DNA of 64,000 nucleotides, taken from assembly GCF_008271295.1 (NCBI RefSeq), contig NZ_VTOY01000004.1, positions 62,001 through 126,000 on the forward strand. The letters run 5' to 3'. Positions within the stretch are counted from its first letter, which is position 1. Each line of letters starts with the position of its first letter. The notes under the pieces are model-generated. The model was not told where the DNA came from and did not search any database. It worked only from the letters and a program-made list of their open reading frames with translations. Positions 37,404 through 45,489 of the stretch are shown here, one piece after another. The position numbers were made by a program, and so were the translations under genes. The DNA is from Pseudoselenomonas ruminis. Lineage in GTDB: Bacteria; Bacillota; Negativicutes; Selenomonadales; Selenomonadaceae.

Positions 37404-39065
37404 TTAGTGTGCCATCAAGGCCAGGGCAAAGTCCAAAGCTTTGTCCGGGTCACGCGTGAGTCCCACATATTCGCGGCCGCTGGTCGTAGCACTCTTGACG
37501 CCTTTGGCATCACAGTCAGACTTCAATTCATCGTACATCGAAGCCATCTGCGGAGCCAGGACAACGAGATCGAAATCCGTAATGATATCCTTGTGCTGTC
37601 CATATGCCATAGCAATGGATTCTACCGGTGCGTGGCGGTGTTCAGCCCCTTTGGTAATCGCCTTAGCCAGCATAGAGCTGGTAGCACCAGAAGCACAGAG
37701 TACCAGGACTCGTTTTTCCTCACGAGGCAGTTCCTCAGCAGCCACTACCGGAGCGGCTTCCTCAGCTGGAACTTCTTCCACAACTTCTTCAGCTGCACCA
37801 GCCTTCTCCTTTTCTACCAGCTGCGCATCGTAAACACGGAAGAACGGATAGTACAGTGCCGCATCCATAACCAAAAGCAACGGAGCCAGTACAAAGGCCA
37901 GCTGGGCAAAGCCCGTACCGATGATGAGACCGATAGGCGCCGGCGTAGTCCATGGCAGGATATACGTAAAGGCATTCATGCCCAGATTATCAACGAAGAA
38001 TTTGAACACCCAGACATTGAGAATCGGGGTAAGGACAAATGGGAAGAACAATACCGGATTAAGCACAATCGGAGCACCGAAGATAATCGGTTCGTTGACG
38101 GCAAACGTAACCGGCACGATAGAAGCGCGTCCCACAGCACGAAGCTGTTTGGATTTTGCGATAAAGGCACACATAGCGCAAAACATCAGCGTTGCGCCCG
38201 TACCGCCCAGGGTAGCGACAAAGTAAGACGTCGGATGCGTGAGAATGTTCGTGGCATGTCCCCCCGCATTGACAATCTGCAGGTTTGCCTCGATATTGGC
38301 AATGTAGATAGCCGTAACCGCTGGTTCAACAATCGACGGGCCATGGATTCCCACGAACCAGAACATAGCCATGGCACCATAGATGATAGCCAGACCGATG
38401 TAGCCATCCGCTGCCACAAAGAGCGGCTTGAATACTTCCAGGATCCAGGCACCGAACATCATGCCCGTAGCTTCCTTGAACACGATGCCAAAAACCCAGT
38501 AAATCATAACTGCTACCGACAACGGGATAAGATCCGCGAAAGTCTGCGCAATATAGTGCGGAACTTCATCCGGCAACTTGATGGTAATGTTACGCTTTAC
38601 AAAGAACTTGTAGATATTCGGAACGGTGAAGGCTACGACAAAAGCGGAAAGCAGACCTTTCGTCCCCATGAACTCTGTGGAAATTCCCCCTTCCACGGGA
38701 GCAACTGCCAAAAGCAGCAAGCAGATAATCGAAACAATCATGACCGATACGTCATTGATCTGACGCAGTTTCGGCATTTTGGTGTTGATGCTGTCCGTCA
38801 GGCTTTTCGCAATCGTAGCCACCATGAGGATGCCCAGCATGCCCATACTGTAGTTATAAGCCTGCCATAAGACCGTACTGATGGCTTTCGGCCATTTGTA
38901 GTCGAAAATCTCTGGTACGCATGCCACCAAAATAAATAGCGATGAAAACAGAATAACTGGTATGCAGCTGACAAATCCATCCCGGATTGCCCGCAGGTAA
39001 ATATTGTTGGAAACCTTTTCAAAAAAAGGCTTCATTTTCTCTACCATCTTAATGAGTTTTTCCAT
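37404..39065 (-). CDS. lacE: PTS lactose-type EIICB permease
   Basis: A 553-residue fused EIIC-EIIB. The membrane EIIC domain spans about 1-420 with about ten hydrophobic spans; the substrate region includes GIHGPSIVEPAVTAIY. A linker rich in E, A, P and V (about 425-450) leads to EIIB, whose phosphorylated Cys is in LVLCASGATSSMLAKAI. It imports and phosphorylates lactose or, by inference from context, beta-1,4-galactobiose. It is first in the unit lacE-porin-galactanase and partners LacF. Confidence 0.92.
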   Translation of the reverse strand: MEKLIKMVEKMKPFFEKVSNNIYLRAIRDGFVSCIPVILFSSLFILVACVPEIFDYKWPKAISTVLWQAYNYSMGMLGILMVATIAKSLTDSINTKMPKLRQINDVSVMIVSIICLLLLAVAPVEGGISTEFMGTKGLLSAFVVAFTVPNIYKFFVKRNITIKLPDEVPHYIAQTFADLIPLSVAVMIYWVFGIVFKEATGMMFGAWILEVFKPLFVAADGYIGLAIIYGAMAMFWFVGIHGPSIVEPAVTAIYIANIEANLQIVNAGGHATNILTHPTSYFVATLGGTGATLMFCAMCAFIAKSKQLRAVGRASIVPVTFAVNEPIIFGAPIVLNPVLFFPFVLTPILNVWVFKFFVDNLGMNAFTYILPWTTPAPIGLIIGTGFAQLAFVLAPLLLVMDAALYYPFFRVYDAQLVEKEKAGAAEEVVEEVPAEEAAPVVAAEELPREEKRVLVLCASGATSSMLAKAITKGAEHRHAPVESIAMAYGQHKDIITDFDLVVLAPQMASMYDELKSDCDAKGVKSATTSGREYVGLTRDPDKALDFALALMAH

Positions 39066-39129
39066 AATACTTCCCTTTCTTTCTCTTTGCGTAAAGACCC
39101 CTAATTGTTTTTCCCCTTGCTATGATTAT

Positions 39130-39158
39130 AGTATAACGAAAACGTATTCATTCGTGTT
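39130..39158 (-). promoter_or_regulatory. Predicted lacE promoter
   Basis: The -10 TATACT (39130-39135), a 17-base spacer, and the weak -35 AACACG (39153-39158) overlap the shared operator by three bases, the same geometry as at lacA and kbaY. Confidence 0.6.
39137..39151 (-). promoter_or_regulatory. cre/LacI-type site in the lacE promoter spacer
   Basis: On the minus strand ATGAATACGTTTTCG matches the galK operators at 12 of 15 positions. It lies wholly between the -10 and -35 boxes, where a bound repressor would block polymerase. Confidence 0.55.
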
Positions 39159-39180
39159 TTCACGTTTTGAAAATGTTTTC
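39156..39180 (-). promoter_or_regulatory. Candidate RpiR-type operator before lacE
   Basis: GTTTTC-N13-GTTTTC with a perfect inner dyad TGAAAATGTTTTCA. It is the best-formed of the three matching sites and is 21 bases from the -10 box. A further short dyad, CGTGTTTACACG, lies at 39184-39195. Confidence 0.7.
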
Positions 39181-39196
39181 AATCGTGTTTACACGT

Positions 39197-39235
39197 AAAA
39201 AGAACTGCCCTCTTATTGTTACCAAAGAGAGCAGT
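39197..39235 (-). terminator. Intrinsic terminator of the P-loop kinase gene
   Basis: The 11-base arms ACTGCCCTCTT and AAGAGAGCAGT pair with one G-T wobble; on the minus strand TTCTTTTT follows. It separates this gene from the lacE promoter. Confidence 0.8.
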
Positions 39236-39278
39236 CCTGTCAAGAGAGATATGTCACTAATCAATAAGCAGACCTTAG

Positions 39279-40304
39279 TTATTTCAATATTTCCGTCAAT
39301 TCTTCGGGTGTCAGTTCAAAGGTCTCCATGATAGCCTTGCTGCTCATGGTACCATCCATATACAACTTGCGCAGGATGGTTTTCCGGGCAGCAGACAGGC
39401 CTTCGGCATAACCGTTTTTAAATAAGGCACCGTCGCCTCCATTCTCCACGCCCATGCGGCGATTGATTCCGCCGAGCAGGCTGCTTTCCATCGAGACATT
39501 TGGCTTCTTCCACAAAGCCTCCCGATCCACCATATTAGTTGGAATAATCTTTCCCTTCAACTGGTAATCGCCATCGCCCAGCATTTGCCAGGTCTCATCG
39601 GCCGGCCAGGACTTTTTGAGCACCCGCTCTACATTTACGCGGTCGCTTTCGCGGTAAAATCGTTCTGCATCCTCCCGCGATTTGCCGCCGGCCATTTTCC
39701 GGGCAATGAGCCGCTCTTTCAAATCCCGCGGTTCCGCGCTGATAAATAAGGAGTAATCGGCATAGCCGCGTATTTTTTGCCACGGTTCTTCCCCGAGCAG
39801 CAGCCAGTTTCCCTCCAGCAAAACAATCTTGCGGCGAATCTTTACCACTTCCTCCACCACATCGTGAATGGAGCGGTCATAAATTGGCCACCGGATATCC
39901 GCCATGCGGACCGTTTCGAGCTTCTCGACAAGGTGTTCCACGTCAAAGGTCTCGGGACAGCCCTTTACCGCTGCCATCGGTATCTTTTCGCCATTGCGTT
40001 CCACATAATGATTGCGGATATAATCGCTATGATAATGGAAGCCATCGAGGCCAATGGATTGCACGGGCTCAAGAGATGAATCCGTCAAGGACAGCTGCTC
40101 TAACAGCAGTGCCAACGTGGATTTGCCAGTTCCCGGAGGCGCTACCAAAAAAATCACCAAACGTTTTCCTACCCCTTGTTGCATTTTGGTCATTCGACGC
40201 AGGAATGGAACAAACAGATTATCAATTGTCGCCTGATTGTATTGTACCTTATGCCCCAGGCCATTTATTGTAAGGCGGCAGGTTCGCCACACTTTCCCCC
40301 CCAT
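39279..40304 (-). CDS. Uridine-kinase-like P-loop kinase (YggC/FrcK type) with C-terminal extension
   Basis: A 341-residue P-loop kinase of the PRK/PanK-like class. Walker A is LVAPPGTGKSTLALLLEQ. GLDGFHYHSDYI holds the usual catalytic Asp, and the lid region has RDLKERLIARKMAGGKSREDAERF. After about residue 285 comes an extra tail ending in a short helical region (AARKTILRKLYMDGTMSSKAIMETF). The substrate is unknown; related genes often sit by sugar operons. The ATG at 40304 has AGGAGGAG. Confidence 0.75.
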   Translation of the reverse strand: MGGKVWRTCRLTINGLGHKVQYNQATIDNLFVPFLRRMTKMQQGVGKRLVIFLVAPPGTGKSTLALLLEQLSLTDSSLEPVQSIGLDGFHYHSDYIRNHYVERNGEKIPMAAVKGCPETFDVEHLVEKLETVRMADIRWPIYDRSIHDVVEEVVKIRRKIVLLEGNWLLLGEEPWQKIRGYADYSLFISAEPRDLKERLIARKMAGGKSREDAERFYRESDRVNVERVLKKSWPADETWQMLGDGDYQLKGKIIPTNMVDREALWKKPNVSMESSLLGGINRRMGVENGGDGALFKNGYAEGLSAARKTILRKLYMDGTMSSKAIMETFELTPEELTEILK

Positions 40305-40369
40305 ATTTTCTCCTCCTATCATTCCTTTGGTAAAAGCAAACTCTTCTTGCATTATACCGCCAATGTTCT

Positions 40370-40390
40370 AGTTTTGCCATAGGCAAAACT
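40370..40390. repeat. Hairpin repeat with GGCAAAA core
   Basis: AGTTTTGCC and GGCAAAACT are perfect 9-base arms with an ATA loop. The core matches the large inverted repeat at 8942-8990. It lies between the divergent kinase and M48 genes, without a T-tract. A TATAAT at 40449-40454 may belong to the M48 gene promoter. Confidence 0.7.
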
Positions 40391-40493
40391 TCCCTTAGTT
40401 TTAAGAAGTTCATTAGAATTTTCATACTTTTTTCTAACCTATTTTTGTTATAATTGAAGATAGCAATTGATATATATAACGGAGGTTGATAGT

Positions 40494-41570
40494 ATGATTA
40501 CCCGGTTCCAATCCCGTAAAAAAATAACCAGCCTGCTAGCTGCCGGCATTATTGCCTCAACGACTGCTGCGGGAGTCTTTATGCCGACTCCGGCCGAAGC
40601 CAGTACCGCCAGCATTTTAGGTGCGGCAATTGGCGGAATACAAGCTCGCAGCGAACTCAATAAAACCCTGCACAAATACAACGATACCGAAGAAGGCCGT
40701 CAGGAATATTTCCAAGCCATGAAAAAACAGTACGGCGTCAACAATGATTGGGCTCTTAACCAGCAGCTTGACCGCATCATGACCAATCTCACGGCAGCCA
40801 TCGGTGCGGTCGATCCATCCATTTATCAAAAGCCATACAATTACTTCATCAACAACGAAAACACCTTTAATGCCTTCTGCACGCTCGGACATAATCTCAG
40901 CGTCAACACCGGGCTCTATAATGTGCTCACCAATGAAGATGAAATCGCTGTCGTCTTAGGGCACGAGCTCGGCCATGGTCAAAAAGACCATCCGGCCAAA
41001 GGTGCCCGCCGTTCCCTTAACATGGCAATTCTTGGCTCAGCCACCGGAACGAACGCCGGGGCAATCATGGCCACCGTCATCAACAATCGTCACATCACGA
41101 AACCAATGGAACGCGAAGCCGATGCACTGGCCTTTGACTACATCACCCACACCAATTACAATCCAGGAGCTACGGCCGCTGTCTGGCAGCGCGTAATGGA
41201 TCTTTCCCAGAGTAATCCATCCGGTCTTCAGGCCTTTCTCTCCGACCATCCGGCCAACGATGACCGCCGCGATGTCTATGCGAAAAAGCTGACTACTTAC
41301 AGTGGCGGACATGTCACCAACAAAGACGGCACCGTAAAAGTCAACACCAAGGTATTTACCACGCCGGCAGCCGCTGGCGGCATGAGTTCGCATGAGCGCT
41401 CCTATTTTGTCATGGGAAATCTCTGCGCCGCTTATCACAATGGCCACAACCGCAGCACTGCTTATGCAAACGGCAACACGGTTATGCTCGGTGACCAGCC
41501 CATCATGACCTGTGTCGACGGGGATGAACCAGCAGCGACACTTGCCGCCCGCCTCAACCAAATCAAATAA
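40494..41570 (+). CDS. Exported M48-family zinc metalloprotease
   Basis: A 358-residue secreted protease. The signal peptide (1-37) has a basic start (MITRFQSRKK), a hydrophobic core and AEA before the cleavage. The zinc site is VLGHELGHGQ, with the third ligand Glu in EREADALAFDY, the M48 pattern. The last 100 residues form an extra region with no recognised domain. Relatives act in envelope protein quality control. The ATG at 40494 has GGAGG nine bases away. It is a single-gene unit with its own terminator. Confidence 0.88.
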   Translation: MITRFQSRKKITSLLAAGIIASTTAAGVFMPTPAEASTASILGAAIGGIQARSELNKTLHKYNDTEEGRQEYFQAMKKQYGVNNDWALNQQLDRIMTNLTAAIGAVDPSIYQKPYNYFINNENTFNAFCTLGHNLSVNTGLYNVLTNEDEIAVVLGHELGHGQKDHPAKGARRSLNMAILGSATGTNAGAIMATVINNRHITKPMEREADALAFDYITHTNYNPGATAAVWQRVMDLSQSNPSGLQAFLSDHPANDDRRDVYAKKLTTYSGGHVTNKDGTVKVNTKVFTTPAAAGGMSSHERSYFVMGNLCAAYHNGHNRSTAYANGNTVMLGDQPIMTCVDGDEPAATLAARLNQIK

Positions 41571-41584
41571 TCCAGTTCTCATAA

Positions 41585-41613
41585 CCCTCCTTGCCGGAGG
41601 GTTTTCTTTTTTT
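41585..41613 (+). terminator. Intrinsic terminator of the M48 protease gene
   Basis: The stem CCCTCC / GGAGGG with a TTGCC loop is followed by TTTTCTTTTTTT, 14 bases after the stop. Confidence 0.93.
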
Positions 41614-41666
41614 ATAAGCCTGTTATAATGGAAAAAGAAATAAGAACTGCACGAAAGGATGCCATT

Positions 41667-42719
41667 ATGCAACTACGCGATTACCGCACGTCCATCCTGC
41701 TGGGGATTACCTTTACCATTCTGTTATCTACATTCTGGTATATGCCGCAGCTTGCCTTTATCATCTTTATTTCCCTGTTGCTGCAGCTTTTACTGCTGCC
41801 GCCGGTAAATTATCTGAACAAAAAACTGCCCCGCTCCCTGGCCGCTGGAATTGTACTCGTAGCTTTTGTCAGTCTCACGTTTCTGCTGCTGGCATTGGTA
41901 TCGAGCAGCTTCGTTCCGACGTTTTCCCGTTTTATTACCGACTTCCCGCAGCTGACGGAAAAAGTCCAGAACATCCCGCTGCTTCAGGAATCGGAATTTC
42001 TCAATGCCGAACTCGACAACGTTTGGGCAGAGCTGAAATCCACCAGTGTCGATGCCTTAAAATCCTCACTGACCGTTTTGCTTTCGCTGTTTAACAAATT
42101 CATCGATATGGTCATCATCCTGTTTGTGACCTTCTATCTGCTGAAAGACGGCGAGGAAATCAAGCAGTACCTTGCCACCCGGTTCCCGCAAAAGGATACC
42201 GGCCGCGTCCTCAACCTGTTCAACCGCATCCTGAGCGCGTTGCGCATCTATATCTGCAGTCAGCTTGTCATTTGCTGCATTACCGCCGTTATCGTTTTCC
42301 TCTACTTCTCCCTGCGCAATCTCCCCTATGCCTCCGTCTTTGCTATGGTATCGGGCATCTGCGAGTTCATTCCGGTACTCGGCCCAACCGTTGCTTCTGC
42401 CTTTGGAATCCTGCTCACAGCAACAGTCGACCCATTCATTGCGTTACAGACGGCTGGCTTTTACTTGCTGCTCACGCAAGTCAATCACAATTTTATTTAT
42501 CCGACAATGATCGGAAAATCTTTGAACCTCCATCCCATCGCCATCATTCTCGGCATTATTCTCGGGGGCGAACTGCTCGGTGCGCCTGGCATGTTCCTGG
42601 CCGTTCCCTTCATCGTCATCTGTAAATTGGTCATCGAAGACATTTACGAACACCGCCTGCGCCAACTGGAAAACAAAAAGAACTCGCGCTGGCTTGCGCA
42701 AAAACATCCCGAGACATAA
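41667..42719 (+). CDS. AI-2E-family membrane permease
   Basis: A 350-residue protein with about seven or eight membrane spans of the AI-2E/PerM family. Spans are seen at about 8-45, 58-85, 135-160 and 195-330. The family pattern includes LPYASVFAMVSGICEFIPVLGPTVAS and HPIAIILGIILGGELLGAPGMFLAVP. Members export signals or ions (AI-2, Na/H); the substrate here is unknown. The ATG at 41667 has AAAGGAT. The end is highly charged. Confidence 0.88.
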   Translation: MQLRDYRTSILLGITFTILLSTFWYMPQLAFIIFISLLLQLLLLPPVNYLNKKLPRSLAAGIVLVAFVSLTFLLLALVSSSFVPTFSRFITDFPQLTEKVQNIPLLQESEFLNAELDNVWAELKSTSVDALKSSLTVLLSLFNKFIDMVIILFVTFYLLKDGEEIKQYLATRFPQKDTGRVLNLFNRILSALRIYICSQLVICCITAVIVFLYFSLRNLPYASVFAMVSGICEFIPVLGPTVASAFGILLTATVDPFIALQTAGFYLLLTQVNHNFIYPTMIGKSLNLHPIAIILGIILGGELLGAPGMFLAVPFIVICKLVIEDIYEHRLRQLENKKNSRWLAQKHPET

Positions 42720-42761
42720 GCAAAGGGGGCTGTCCCATATCCGGTACAGCCCCCTTTGCTT
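42718..42761. terminator. Bidirectional terminator between the permease and CBS genes
   Basis: The perfect 16-base arms AAGCAAAGGGGGCTGT and ACAGCCCCCTTTGCTT form a very stable stem shared by two converging genes. Confidence 0.9.
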
Positions 42762-43206
42762 ACAAAAACATTTTCACAATATCCGCCCGGCTGACAATGC
42801 CAACCAAATGTCCTGTATCATCTACAACAGGAAGTCGTTTGATATGCTTATTCAGCATGAGCTTGGCCACCGTCCCGACTTCATCGTCCCCCTTGACGGT
42901 CATAACCTTTTCCGTCATAATCTGCTCGGCCGTAAGGGCGGCAAATTTCCGGAACGCATCCCGATATTCCGCAAGGCCATTATAATAGATTACCGCACCT
43001 AATATGCAAAGTTCATCAGGGGCATCGGGCGCAGCTTCTTTGCGCAGCAAATCGCCTTCGCTGACAATACCGCGCAGCTCTCCTGCCGCATCAACTACCG
43101 GAACGCCCGATATCCGGTTGGTTATCAAAAGCTCTGCCAGTTCCCGGATGGATGCCTCCGGATGAACGGTAATGACCTCTTTGGTCATGATTTCTTTTAC
43201 CAGCAT
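42760..43206 (-). CDS. Tandem CBS-domain protein
   Basis: A 148-residue protein made of two CBS domains: MLVKEIMTKEVITVHPEASI to GIVSEGDLLRKE, and AEQIMTEKVMTVKGDDEVG to GIVSRADIVKMF. Such proteins bind adenine nucleotides and act as sensors. The ATG at 43206 has GAGGTG; an upstream extension of 16 codons is rejected. It is near a UspA gene, a common pairing in energy sensing. Confidence 0.9.
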   Translation of the reverse strand: MLVKEIMTKEVITVHPEASIRELAELLITNRISGVPVVDAAGELRGIVSEGDLLRKEAAPDAPDELCILGAVIYYNGLAEYRDAFRKFAALTAEQIMTEKVMTVKGDDEVGTVAKLMLNKHIKRLPVVDDTGHLVGIVSRADIVKMFL

Positions 43207-43231
43207 GATAAGCACCTCGCTTTGTCCTAGC

Positions 43232-43260
43232 AAAAACTGCCAGCGGAAAACCACTGGCAG
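43232..43260 (-). terminator. Intrinsic terminator of the uspA-like gene
   Basis: Arms CTGCCAG / CTGGCAG form a 7-bp stem, followed by TTTTTG on the minus strand, 12 bases past the stop. Confidence 0.82.
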
Positions 43261-43272
43261 CTGCCGAAATAC

Positions 43273-43653
43273 TTATTTGATGACCATAACGGGAATCGGC
43301 GACTCCTCAATAACCTTCTGACTGACACTGCCAATCAACGCGCCCTTGAAGAGTCCGAGACCGCGGCTGCCCATGATAATCATATCGCTGTGTTCCTGTC
43401 CGGCCACGCGGATGATAGCCTTCGGGATATTGCCGGTTTCTACATGTTTCGCAGCACGGAGATCATCCGGAATCTTTTCCCAGATGCGGTCAAATACGAT
43501 ATGGCTGGGAATATCCTTATTAATATTGCTGGCTACATAGACAAAGTCCAGATCCGCCTGGCATTTCTCGGCAAAGAAAATTGCCTCATCTACTGCCTTG
43601 CATCCATTTACGGAACCATCAACCGGAACCAGGATTTTTTTGATTTTCCCCAT
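43273..43653 (-). CDS. Universal stress protein UspA family
   Basis: A 126-residue single Usp domain. It starts KKILVPVDGSVNGCKAVDEA and ends with the ATP-binding pattern GSRGLGLFKGALIGSVSQKV-x8-VMVIK. It is slightly shorter than the usual 140 residues because of a short middle helix. It is cytoplasmic; the precise role is unknown. The ribosome site is GGGAGG. The 120 bases up to thiC hold nothing visible. Confidence 0.88.
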   Translation of the reverse strand: MGKIKKILVPVDGSVNGCKAVDEAIFFAEKCQADLDFVYVASNINKDIPSHIVFDRIWEKIPDDLRAAKHVETGNIPKAIIRVAGQEHSDMIIMGSRGLGLFKGALIGSVSQKVIEESPIPVMVIK

Positions 43654-43774
43654 AATAAAACCTCCCTGCGAGTTTGTTTTATTGTTTATACCTTAGTATT
43701 CGGTATTTTTCCTGATGATTCCTGCTTTTAGACAGAATTTTTTCAATTGTTTTTTCGCAAATAATCCTAGTCTT

Positions 43775-45082
43775 TTAATCGTTGCACGGGCACTGCGGTT
43801 TGTCAAAATACTTACTGATAATCTTCACGGCACAATAATCGCCGCACATCGAGCAGGCTTCCTCACCGGCCTTGTTCCGTTCCCCGCGCTTCTTGCGGGC
43901 CAATTCCGGGTCGATAGCCAACTCCAGCTGTGCATCCCAGTCAAGAATCTTGCGGGCCTCAGCCATCTTCCGGTCCCATTCCACTGCCCCCGGTACACCG
44001 CGCACCATGTCTGCGGCATGCGCCGCAATCCGTGAGGTAATCACGCCGGTATGGACATCCTCAATAGTCGGCAATGCCAAATGCTCAGCCGGCGTCACAT
44101 AGCAGAGGAAGTCGGCACCGCTGACGGCAGCCAGCGTGCCACCAATTGCTGCAGTTATGTGGTCATACCCCGGTGCCACATCGGTTACGAGCGGTCCCAA
44201 TACATAGAAGGGAGCGTTGCGGCACAGGCGTTTTTCCAATTTCATATTGGCGGCTATCTGGTCATACGGCACATGCCCCGGTCCTTCGACCATGACCTGT
44301 ACGCCGCGCCGCCAAGCACGGTCGACGAGCTCACCCAGCGTGATGAGTTCCGTCAGCTGCCCCCGATCGGTAGCATCGGCCGTACAGCCGGGGCGCATAC
44401 CGTCGCCGAGGCTCAGTGTCACATCATACGTTTCGCAAATATCCAGTATTTTATCAAAATGCTCGTACAAAGGATTTTCTCGCTCATTGTGCAGCATCCA
44501 ACCAGCGATGAAGGAACCGCCACGGCTGACGATATCCATTATGCGTCCCTGTTTGCGCATGCGCTCTACGGCGGCCAGCGTCACGCCACAGTGAAGCGTC
44601 ATAAAATCGGCACCATCTTTGGCCTGTTTTTCAATCGTCTCCAGAATATCTTCTTCGGTCATTTCTACTACTGCCCCATGCTCTTTGATAGCGCGGACCG
44701 TAGCCTGATAAAGCGGAACTGTCCCTACCATAACCGGAGAATGTTCGATGATTTCCTTTCTTGACTTGTCAATATTATTGCCCGTCGAAAGGTCCATGAC
44801 AGCATCCGCGCCGCATTTGACCGCCTCAGCAAGTTTGTCTAGCTCAGGAGCCACCTCCGGATACGTGCTCGAAGTGCCGATATTGGCATTTACTTTTACC
44901 CGCAGGCCCTCGCCCACCCCTCGCGGCTTTAAGCCCTTGTGATTGATATTGCACGGAATCGCGATAACGCCCTTTGCTACCCCGGCACGTATCACCTCTG
45001 GCGAGAGGTGCTCATCCAATGCCACCTGTTTCATTGCGTCAGTAATCTTGCCTTCACGAGCCATCTGCATCTGTGTTGCCAT
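43775..45082 (-). CDS. thiC: Phosphomethylpyrimidine synthase
   Basis: A 435-residue radical-SAM-type enzyme that converts aminoimidazole ribotide to HMP-phosphate for thiamine. It has [40 protein letters not shown] and the C-terminal 4Fe-4S motif [11 protein letters not shown] (CxxCx4C). The ATG at 45082 has AGGAGG; a frame opening at 45130 lies inside the riboswitch terminator and is not a start. It is controlled by an upstream TPP riboswitch. No other thi gene is next to it. Confidence 0.96.
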   Translation of the reverse strand: MATQMQMAREGKITDAMKQVALDEHLSPEVIRAGVAKGVIAIPCNINHKGLKPRGVGEGLRVKVNANIGTSSTYPEVAPELDKLAEAVKCGADAVMDLSTGNNIDKSRKEIIEHSPVMVGTVPLYQATVRAIKEHGAVVEMTEEDILETIEKQAKDGADFMTLHCGVTLAAVERMRKQGRIMDIVSRGGSFIAGWMLHNERENPLYEHFDKILDICETYDVTLSLGDGMRPGCTADATDRGQLTELITLGELVDRAWRRGVQVMVEGPGHVPYDQIAANMKLEKRLCRNAPFYVLGPLVTDVAPGYDHITAAIGGTLAAVSGADFLCYVTPAEHLALPTIEDVHTGVITSRIAAHAADMVRGVPGAVEWDRKMAEARKILDWDAQLELAIDPELARKKRGERNKAGEEACSMCGDYCAVKIISKYFDKPQCPCND

Positions 45083-45101
45083 ATCGTTACCTCCTAAATA
45101 T

Positions 45102-45128
45102 AAAAGCCGCCCAGCATAGCTAAGCGGC
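45102..45128 (-). terminator. Riboswitch-linked terminator before thiC
   Basis: GCCGC and GCGGC arms with an inner AGC-ATA-GCT stem are followed by TTTTATATTT on the minus strand, between the TPP aptamer and the thiC ribosome site. It is the likely off-state switch. Confidence 0.75.
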
Positions 45129-45139
45129 ATTTTTACCTC

Positions 45140-45224
45140 TCACTTCCCTACGCAGGTCTTAACCCAACAGGTTCCAAGGGTCGACATAAGTCTCTCAGCA
45201 GGACAAGCCTGCGCCCCTAGTGAA
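45140..45224 (-). ncRNA. TPP riboswitch (THI element) upstream of thiC
   Basis: The minus-strand RNA has the hallmark order CTAGGGGCGC, CTGAGAGA (45191-45198), ACCCTTGGAACCTG, GGTTAA and ACCTGCGTAGGGAAG. It ends 12 bases before the terminator stem. Binding of thiamine pyrophosphate should stop transcription before thiC. Confidence 0.95.
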
Positions 45225-45228
45225 TCAT

Positions 45229-45258
45229 CTTATACAATTAACGATAATAGTTTAACAA
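45229..45258 (-). promoter_or_regulatory. Predicted thiC promoter
   Basis: TTGTTA (45253-45258), 18-base spacer, TATAAG (45229-45234). Transcription would begin right at the 5' side of the riboswitch. Confidence 0.6.
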
Positions 45259-45313
45259 ATACACTCGTTTTATGCAACCATAAACTTTTTTCTAAAAAAA
45301 ATTCAAATTAGTG

Positions 45314-45342
45314 TTGACAGGTGCGTGTTTTATGCGTATAAT
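45314..45342 (+). promoter_or_regulatory. Consensus promoter of tRNA-Pro
   Basis: A perfect TTGACA (45314-45319), 17 bases, and a perfect TATAAT (45337-45342), 15 bases upstream of the tRNA. Confidence 0.92.
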
Positions 45343-45356
45343 ATTTCATGTACTCA

Positions 45357-45433
<77 letters not shown>

Positions 45434-45442
45434 TTGAAATTT

Positions 45443-45472
45443 AAGCCAGCAACTTCAGTTGCTGGCTTTTTT
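45443..45472 (+). terminator. Intrinsic terminator of tRNA-Pro
   Basis: AAGCCAGCAACT / AGTTGCTGGCTT form a 12-bp stem followed by T residues. It starts 10 bases after the tRNA CCA. Confidence 0.92.
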
Positions 45473-45489
45473 GTGTTATCCCACTGCGC

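Noticed and set aside
45083-45130. Upstream extension of thiC to a start at 45130.
   Set aside because: This stretch is the riboswitch terminator stem; the ribosome site AGGAGG fits the ATG at 45082.
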